A stretch of 40,391 nucleotides of DNA from Calorimonas adulescens (GTDB lineage Bacteria > Bacillota > Thermoanaerobacteria > Thermoanaerobacterales > UBA4877): assembly GCF_008274215.1 (NCBI RefSeq), contig NZ_VTPS01000023.1, forward strand, positions 1 through 40,391, written 5' to 3'. The notes beneath the pieces were generated by a model. It did no database searches. It had not been told where the DNA came from and worked only from the letters and a program-made list of their open reading frames with translations. The position numbers were made by a program, and so were the translations under genes. Positions within the stretch are counted from its first letter, which is position 1, and each line of letters opens with the position of its first letter. This document shows positions 35,658 through 40,391 of the stretch, piece after piece.

Positions 35658-36845
35658 TTATACACTGAATATATTGTGCAATAGTATCATGGCATTTTTG
35701 TAATCATCTTTTTTTACCAAACATGAAATAGAATTGTGTGAATCTGATGTTTGTAATATTTCTATATTATGTTCCGAAAAGGCCTTGATTATTTTTGCCA
35801 TGATACCTGGTACCCCACGCATCCTATTACCTATTATCGAAACTTTAACAAGATTTTCGACAGTTACGTAATTTAGGGTTGATTGATTTAATATGGCAGT
35901 TGCCGTTTCAGCATATTTAGCTTCAATAGTAAATATTTTTTTATCGGGGAAAATATTAATAAGATCAATACTTATACCTGCATCAGCTAATTTATTGAAT
36001 ACTTCGTTGATAATTTCTTTATCATTTTCATTGCTGGTGTTAATAATATACTGGACCCTGTCAGGCATACATGTAACCGCTGTAATTATTTTATTTACCT
36101 CTTGGTTGTCAATAAGTGTAAATACATCTTCTTTCATTATATTTTTTATTAGTAACGGGATCCCTGCTTTCATTGCCGTTTCTACAGCCAACGGATGTAT
36201 AACCTTTGCTCCAAACTCTGCCATTTGGAATACATCCTCATAGTTAATATGTTCTATAGTTTTAGCTGATGTCACAATTTTAGGATCTGCAGACATCAAG
36301 CCATCAACATCTTTATATATCACTATTTGTTCTGAACCTAACTTTGAGCCAAGCAGACAAGCCGTATAGTCACTGGTGCCTCTTCCTAACGTAGTTATAT
36401 CACCTTCCTCTGTTATTCCTTGAAACCCAGATATTATGGGTATCATTTTATTATTTATAGATTTCAATATATTATCTACATTTATTCTTAATACATTGGC
36501 TTTGCCAAAATTTCTGTCGGTTATTATACCGGCTTGTGCTCCCGTTAATGCAATGGAACTCAAGCCGTAATTTGATAAGGTGGCATGAAAAATAACGCTG
36601 GAAATCACTTCACCACAGCTTAAAAGCATGTCAAGTTCTCGCAAATTAATTTTGGGATGTATTTCTGTCACTAATTTAAGTAGTGTATCCGTTGAATAAG
36701 GGTCACCTAACCGTCCCATTGCAGATACAACCACTATAGGACAATATCCGTCCATATAATATTTTTGAACAATCTGTCCAGCTCTTTCTCTTAATGTCAT
36801 GTCACCTAATATTGTACCACCGAATTTTAAAACTATAGTCTTCAA
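35658..36845 (-). CDS. lysC: Aspartate kinase
   Basis: Aspartokinase starts the aspartate pathway to lysine, threonine and methionine. The 395-residue protein has KFGGT (7-11), VVVSAMGRLGDPYSTDTLL, GRGTSDYTACLLG, KDVDGLMSADPKI, and two C-terminal ACT domains (about 265-395) for feedback control. In Bacillus, paralogues respond to different end products or to diaminopimelate in spores; which applies here cannot be read. The start is TTG, with AGGTGG upstream. It lies 17 bases after the ymxH gene. Confidence 0.94.
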   Translation of the reverse strand: MKTIVLKFGGTILGDMTLRERAGQIVQKYYMDGYCPIVVVSAMGRLGDPYSTDTLLKLVTEIHPKINLRELDMLLSCGEVISSVIFHATLSNYGLSSIALTGAQAGIITDRNFGKANVLRINVDNILKSINNKMIPIISGFQGITEEGDITTLGRGTSDYTACLLGSKLGSEQIVIYKDVDGLMSADPKIVTSAKTIEHINYEDVFQMAEFGAKVIHPLAVETAMKAGIPLLIKNIMKEDVFTLIDNQEVNKIITAVTCMPDRVQYIINTSNENDKEIINEVFNKLADAGISIDLINIFPDKKIFTIEAKYAETATAILNQSTLNYVTVENLVKVSIIGNRMRGVPGIMAKIIKAFSEHNIEILQTSDSHNSISCLVKKDDYKNAMILLHNIFSV

Positions 36846-36862
36846 CTTTTTCCACCTGCATC

Positions 36863-37114
36863 TTAAAAATTTTTTCTATTATCAATCTCAACTATCACCA
36901 TATCGTTTCCTATTTTTCTTATGGTGTCCCATGGGATTCTAAATCCATTTCTATCATTTCTAACAAAAAAAGACAAGCGGTTTTCAAATATTATAAATGA
37001 ATCTATTTTCCCTGTTTCTTCATCTATCAACAGATCTGCATCTTCTATAAGTCCTAATCTAGATCCATCGTTCAAATTGACAAGTTCTTTGCCTCCAAAT
37101 TCACTGAGCAACAT
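36863..37114 (-). CDS. ymxH: YlmC/YmxH family PRC-barrel sporulation protein
   Basis: An 83-residue PRC-barrel protein beginning LLSEFGGKELVNLNDGSRLG. ADLLIDEETGKIDSFII and RIPWDTIRKIGNDMVIVE complete the small barrel. The YlmC/YmxH family is linked to sporulation in Bacillus, without a known biochemical role. GGAGG lies before the ATG. A sigma-E-like sequence lies upstream at 37157-37183, which would suit mother-cell expression. Confidence 0.85.
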   Translation of the reverse strand: MLLSEFGGKELVNLNDGSRLGLIEDADLLIDEETGKIDSFIIFENRLSFFVRNDRNGFRIPWDTIRKIGNDMVIVEIDNRKNF

Positions 37115-37156
37115 GGTTATTCCTCCACTCTTTATACATAATCGATACTAATAATT

Positions 37157-37183
37157 CTTATGTTACAAATAACAATTATATGC
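37157..37183 (-). promoter_or_regulatory. Possible sigma-E-type promoter of ymxH
   Basis: On the minus strand GCATATA (37177-37183) and CATAAG (37157-37162) are separated by 14 bases, close to the sigma-E pattern of Bacillus. It overlaps the dut stop. The match is by eye only. Confidence 0.3.
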
Positions 37184-37619
37184 CAGTATGTCCAAACCCA
37201 CCGTTACCCCTTTTTGTTATTGGTAGTTCATCAGTACATAAAAATTGTATCTTTTCTATTTTGTTCAATACCACTTGCGCAATTCTATCATACTTTTTTA
37301 TTACATAATCATTCTTGCCAAGATTAATCATTACTATCTTGATTTCGCCAATATAGTCACTGTCAATAGTACCTGGTGAGTTTAAAACTGTTATACCATA
37401 TTTTAATGCCAGGCCACTACGGGGCCTTATTTGAATTTCATATCCATCTGGAATCTTTACAGCATACCCTGTGGGAATAAGTTTTATATCGCCAGGTTTT
37501 ATTACCAGGTCATTTTTAATATATGCGTAAAGATCCATCCCAGCTGCACCCTCAGATGCATACTGTGGAAGTGGCAAGTTTTCATCATCAACTAATTTTT
37601 TTATATACACATTTACCAT
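37176..37619 (-). CDS. dut: dUTP diphosphatase
   Basis: Dut hydrolyses dUTP to dUMP, keeping uracil out of DNA and feeding thymidylate synthesis. The 147-residue trimeric-type enzyme shows all five motifs: AGMDLYA (26-32), RPRSGLALKYG (65-75), GTIDSDYIGEI (83-93), YDRIAQVVL, and the C-terminal RGNGGFGHTG. AGAGGG lies very close to the ATG, so initiation at the fourth codon (GTG) is conceivable. It is monocistronic or leads into ymxH. Confidence 0.95.
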   Translation of the reverse strand: MVNVYIKKLVDDENLPLPQYASEGAAGMDLYAYIKNDLVIKPGDIKLIPTGYAVKIPDGYEIQIRPRSGLALKYGITVLNSPGTIDSDYIGEIKIVMINLGKNDYVIKKYDRIAQVVLNKIEKIQFLCTDELPITKRGNGGFGHTGI

Positions 37620-37671
37620 GTCCCTCTATATCCTTTCATAATATAAGTATAATTAAGTTTATTTCTTTAAT

Positions 37672-37703
37672 CAAATAAAAAACATAAACCATCTGGTTTA
37701 TGT
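37672..37703 (-). terminator. Terminator of pnp
   Basis: On the minus strand ACATAAACC, AGAT loop and GGTTTATGT are followed by a T-rich tail. It lies 3 bases beyond the pnp stop. Confidence 0.85.
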
Positions 37704-37706
37704 CTT

Positions 37707-39803
37707 TTATTTTTTGTCAATGCTTTCCTCAGACAAAGCATCTTTAATTGATAGGTTAATTCTACCTTGCCTATCAATTTCTATTACTTTTACTAACACC
37801 TCATCTCCTACATGTACAACATCTTCAACCTTATTTACACGTGATGGCGCTAATTTTGATATATGGACCAGACCTTCTTTCCCGTGCCCAATTTCTACAA
37901 AGGCTCCAAAATTTGTGATTTTTGTAACCTTACCAATATATGTGTTGCCGATTTCTACATCTTTAACGATACCTTCAATTATTTTGAGTGCTTTTTCTCC
38001 TGAGTTAACATCTTTTGCTGAAATATAGATTTTACCATCATCTTCAATATCAATCTTTACACCAGTGTCTGATATTATTTTATTTATTGTCTTGCCACCT
38101 GGACCAATAACATCTCTAATTTTGTCAGGATCAATAGTAGTTGTTATAATTCTTGGAGCATACGGAGATATATCTTTTCTCGGTTCTGGTATGGTTTCAA
38201 TTATTTTATCCAAAATATATAGTCTAGCCCTTCTAGCTTGTTCCAAAGCTTTCTCTAAAATGGTTCTGTCTATACCATGTATTTTTATATCCATTTGAAT
38301 GGCAGTAATACCTTTCTGTGTACCAGCAACTTTAAAGTCCATATCTCCCATAAAATCTTCGAGATCTCTTATATCAGTGAGCACAACAAATTTATCACCT
38401 TCTTTAACCAATCCCATAGCTATACCTGCTACAGGAGCTTTTATTGGTACTCCAGCATCATACAGTGCAAGAGTGCTACCACAAACACTAGCTTGTGACG
38501 TAGACCCATTGGAACTCAACACTTCTGATACTACCCTTATTGTATATGGAAACTCATCTTCCGACGGTATAACAGGCTCTAATGCTCTTTCTGCCAAAGC
38601 CCCATGGCCAATCTCTCTTCTACCTGGCCCCCTCATCGGCCTGGCCTCTCCAACACTATATGGTGGCATATTATAGTGATGCATATAGCGCTTAAATTCT
38701 TCATCTCCGAGATCTTCTAAAATCTGGATATCACCAAGTGCCCCAAGTGTAGCAACTGACATAACCTGCGTTTGCCCTCTATTGAACAGAGCCGATCCAT
38801 GGGCACGAGGTAAAATTCCAACCTCACATGAAACCGGTCTAATTTCATCAAAAGCCCTACCATCAATGCGATATCCATCATTAAGTATCATGCTTCTCAT
38901 TTGTTCTTTTGTAATATTATAGATAGTTTCACTTATATCAATTTTGTTGTCAGGATATTTAAGTAAGAAAGTATTCAATATATTCTCTGATACCTCTTCC
39001 AGCTGATCTAATCTTTTCTGCCTATCTTCACTTAAAAGTGCTTCACGTATCAATGGAACAGCATACTTTCTTACATCATCTTCTATTTCAGTATTTGGTT
39101 TAAATACCGGATAATTTAATTTTGGTTTCCCAACTTCTTTAATTATTTCTTCCTCAAACTCAATGATTTTTTTAATCTCATCATGTGCCAGCATCAAAGC
39201 ATTTATCATTATATTTTCTGGTACTTCGTTTGCCCCGGCCTCCACCATTAAAATTGCCTCTTTTGTCCCAGAAACTGTAAGATGCATATCACTTTTTTCC
39301 CTTTGTTCGAGAGTAGGGTTTACAACAAACTTTCCATCAACAAGGCCTACCGTAACTGAACCTGTCGGTCCATCAAAAGGAATATCTGATATACATAATG
39401 AAATAGAAGATCCTATCATTGCGGCTATCTCAGGTTGATTGTCAGGATCCACTGATAGCACAGTTGCTACAACCTGAACCTCATTACGAAATCCTTTAGG
39501 AAACAGTGGTCTGATAGGCCTATCTATCAGTCTTGAAGTCAATATGGCCTTTTCCGTAGGTTTACCTTCTCTTTTTATAAAACCACCTGGTATTTTGCCG
39601 ATAGAATATAGTCTTTCTTCATAATCAACTGTTAAAGGGAAAAAATCAATACCCTCCTTGGGTTCCTTTGACGAGCAAGCAGTTACAAGCACAGCTGTGT
39701 CCCCATACCTAACCAAACACGATCCGTTTGCCTGTTGAGCTAATTTACCTATTTCGATTCTAAGTTCTCTGCCTGCAAAACTTGTCTTATAAATCCTTTC
39801 CAT
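37707..39803 (-). CDS. pnp: Polyribonucleotide nucleotidyltransferase (PNPase)
   Basis: PNPase is a phosphorolytic 3'-5' exoribonuclease. The 698-residue protein has two RNase PH domains (about 10-220 and 310-520), the active-site [18 protein letters not shown], a KH domain around 550-610 ([15 protein letters not shown]), and a C-terminal S1 domain (about 620-690, ending [11 protein letters not shown]). Length and order are canonical. GGGAGGT precedes the ATG. The rpsO gene lies 84 bases upstream with a terminator in between, the widespread rpsO-pnp arrangement, in which read-through may supply PNPase mRNA. Confidence 0.97.
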   Translation of the reverse strand: MERIYKTSFAGRELRIEIGKLAQQANGSCLVRYGDTAVLVTACSSKEPKEGIDFFPLTVDYEERLYSIGKIPGGFIKREGKPTEKAILTSRLIDRPIRPLFPKGFRNEVQVVATVLSVDPDNQPEIAAMIGSSISLCISDIPFDGPTGSVTVGLVDGKFVVNPTLEQREKSDMHLTVSGTKEAILMVEAGANEVPENIMINALMLAHDEIKKIIEFEEEIIKEVGKPKLNYPVFKPNTEIEDDVRKYAVPLIREALLSEDRQKRLDQLEEVSENILNTFLLKYPDNKIDISETIYNITKEQMRSMILNDGYRIDGRAFDEIRPVSCEVGILPRAHGSALFNRGQTQVMSVATLGALGDIQILEDLGDEEFKRYMHHYNMPPYSVGEARPMRGPGRREIGHGALAERALEPVIPSEDEFPYTIRVVSEVLSSNGSTSQASVCGSTLALYDAGVPIKAPVAGIAMGLVKEGDKFVVLTDIRDLEDFMGDMDFKVAGTQKGITAIQMDIKIHGIDRTILEKALEQARRARLYILDKIIETIPEPRKDISPYAPRIITTTIDPDKIRDVIGPGGKTINKIISDTGVKIDIEDDGKIYISAKDVNSGEKALKIIEGIVKDVEIGNTYIGKVTKITNFGAFVEIGHGKEGLVHISKLAPSRVNKVEDVVHVGDEVLVKVIEIDRQGRINLSIKDALSEESIDKK

Positions 39804-39849
39804 GTAAATGTACCTCCCTTCTATTATTATTGCCGTTGAGCATTCAAAC

Positions 39850-39893
39850 TAAAATAATATGAGCGAGAGTAACCCGCCCATATCGCATTATTT
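39850..39893 (-). terminator. Hairpin between rpsO and pnp
   Basis: On the minus strand AATAATGCG with ATATG and GCG pairs to CGC, CATAT and ATTATT, with mismatches, and TTTT follows. It overlaps the rpsO stop and is probably a partial terminator. Confidence 0.65.
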
Positions 39894-40157
39894 ACGTAAA
39901 CCTAATTCTTGTACTATTTTACGATATCTCTCAACATCTACTTTATACAGATAATCAAGTAACCTTCTTCTTTGCCCCACCATCTTTAAAAGTCCCTGTC
40001 TTGAATGAAAGTCCTTTTTATGAATACTGAAATGCTCATTTAAAATATTAATCTTTTCTGTTAATAATGCAATTTGCACTTCTGGGGAACCAGTATCTCC
40101 TTCATGAATCTGATATTTCTTGATTATTTCCTCTTTCTTTTCCTTGCTTAAAGCCAT
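39888..40157 (-). CDS. rpsO: 30S ribosomal protein S15
   Basis: S15 binds 16S rRNA early in 30S assembly. The 89-residue protein is the normal length and shows the conserved [39 protein letters not shown], and [12 protein letters not shown] segments. AGGAGG lies 8 bases before the ATG. A strong promoter (40248-40275) and a 90-base leader with a small hairpin precede it. In several bacteria S15 represses its own mRNA through leader structure; that is possible here. pnp follows. Confidence 0.97.
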   Translation of the reverse strand: MALSKEKKEEIIKKYQIHEGDTGSPEVQIALLTEKINILNEHFSIHKKDFHSRQGLLKMVGQRRRLLDYLYKVDVERYRKIVQELGLRK

Positions 40158-40194
40158 TTATTGTCCTCCTTTTATTTTTAAATTCGCCCTAAAC

Positions 40195-40219
40195 ATTGAA
40201 TATCGTCAGGAGATTCAAT
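40195..40219 (-). promoter_or_regulatory. Leader hairpin of rpsO
   Basis: ATTGAAT (40195-40201) and ATTCAAT (40213-40219) form a 7-pair stem with an 11-base loop in the rpsO leader. It may be part of an S15 autoregulatory structure; I cannot assign it to a known class. Confidence 0.35.
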
Positions 40220-40247
40220 AATCAAAGTTTAAGGTAATCCTTTTGTT

Positions 40248-40275
40248 ATTGTAACATATTTTTTTATAAATTCAA
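40248..40275 (-). promoter_or_regulatory. Promoter of rpsO
   Basis: On the minus strand TTGAAT (40270-40275) and TACAAT (40248-40253) are separated by 16 bases, and TG before the -10 gives an extended element. The transcript leader would be about 85 bases. Confidence 0.75.
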
Positions 40276-40289
40276 GTATCTATCCCACG

Positions 40290-40391
40290 AAATGTGGTTA
40301 TTTTATGATAATGTCACCTTGTAGACTATCGTGATAAAATGTCACTATGGGGAATGAGGTGCGTTATCTAATGTCTCAAGAACAACTAAAA
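40290..40391 (+). mobile_element. Probable left end of an insertion sequence, cut by the window edge
   Basis: Downstream of the rpsO promoter region the sequence contains two copies of ATGTCAC (40313-40319 and 40339-40345) with similar ATAA-type flanks. A transposase-like start follows. Repeated ATGTCAC-type words near the end recall IS ends of the ISNCY/IS1202 kind as I remember them. The outer boundary and inverted repeat cannot be fixed without the other end. Confidence 0.4.
40371..40391 (+). CDS. Start of a probable transposase gene (partial)
   Basis: Only seven codons are in the window: MSQEQLK from an ATG at 40371, with GAGGTG 9 bases upstream. The frame is also open from ATG 40347 and GTG 40359. 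The MSQEQLK start resembles transposases that begin with a helix-turn-helix for ISNCY-type elements, but seven residues cannot prove it. The gene runs off the right edge, divergent from rpsO. Confidence 0.4.

Noticed and set aside
1-40391. CRISPR arrays, tRNA or rRNA genes
   Set aside because: No regularly spaced direct repeats and no cloverleaf or rRNA-like sequences were seen on either strand.

Overview
The window is about 40 kb of AT-rich DNA, tightly packed with housekeeping genes and short operons. It most likely comes from an anaerobic, endospore-forming member of the Clostridia, perhaps near the Thermoanaerobacterales. Spore-associated genes support this (a SpoVK-type AAA protein, the YtfJ/GerW protein, a YlmC/YmxH PRC-barrel protein, a DacF-type carboxypeptidase), as do a ferredoxin-dependent 2-oxoacid oxidoreductase, an endonuclease-type MutL, and strong Shine-Dalgarno sequences with frequent TTG starts. 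The genus is inference. I see no rRNA, tRNA, CRISPR array or prophage. The only mobile element is the probable edge of an insertion sequence at the far right.

Layout. (1) Bases 1-9522, plus strand: a terminator from an upstream gene, then ymdB, a PHP phosphatase, aspartate aminotransferase, purB, asnS, an unusual soluble chemoreceptor, spoVK and ynbB. (2) 9538-11523, minus: lexA, an XerC-type tyrosine recombinase and a tiny peptidoglycan-binding-domain protein, with a long perfect palindrome just before the recombinase start. (3) 11600-12007, plus: ndk, followed by a 360-base non-coding gap with two terminators and a row of small hairpins. (4) 12368-20735, minus: speD, a strong hairpin, then cheR-miaB-mutS-mutL-miaA-hfq. 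(5) 20858-27156, minus: korDABC, an RpiR regulator, a histidine phosphatase, cmk, plsC and ispH. (6) 27264-28064, minus: surE, divergent from a frameshifted pseudogene on the plus strand (28141-28616). (7) 28671-32779, minus: dacF-rluB-speE-carboxyltransferase. (8) 32826-37619, minus: dut, ymxH, lysC, a site-2 protease, scpA, scpB, a DUF2953-like protein and ytfJ. (9) 37707-40157, minus: rpsO and pnp with their own terminators. (10) From about 40290: IS-like sequence and the first codons of a probable transposase.

How the genes fit together. Several encode nucleic-acid maintenance and translation quality (MutS/MutL, LexA, MiaA/MiaB, RluB, Hfq, PNPase, S15, AsnRS). Others handle nucleotides (PurB, Ndk, Cmk, Dut, SurE). 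AspB, PurB, AsnRS and aspartokinase touch aspartate chemistry. SpeD and SpeE make spermidine but lie about 10 kb apart. KorDABC moves electrons between 2-oxoacids and ferredoxin.

The most unusual items are the receptor with its Cache-like sensor after the signalling domain and no membrane segment, the pseudogene of a conserved-looking clostridial family, the 34-base palindrome at the recombinase gene, the perfect hairpin directly before cheR, and the hairpin-rich gap between ndk and hfq. I did not find a convincing new multigene system.
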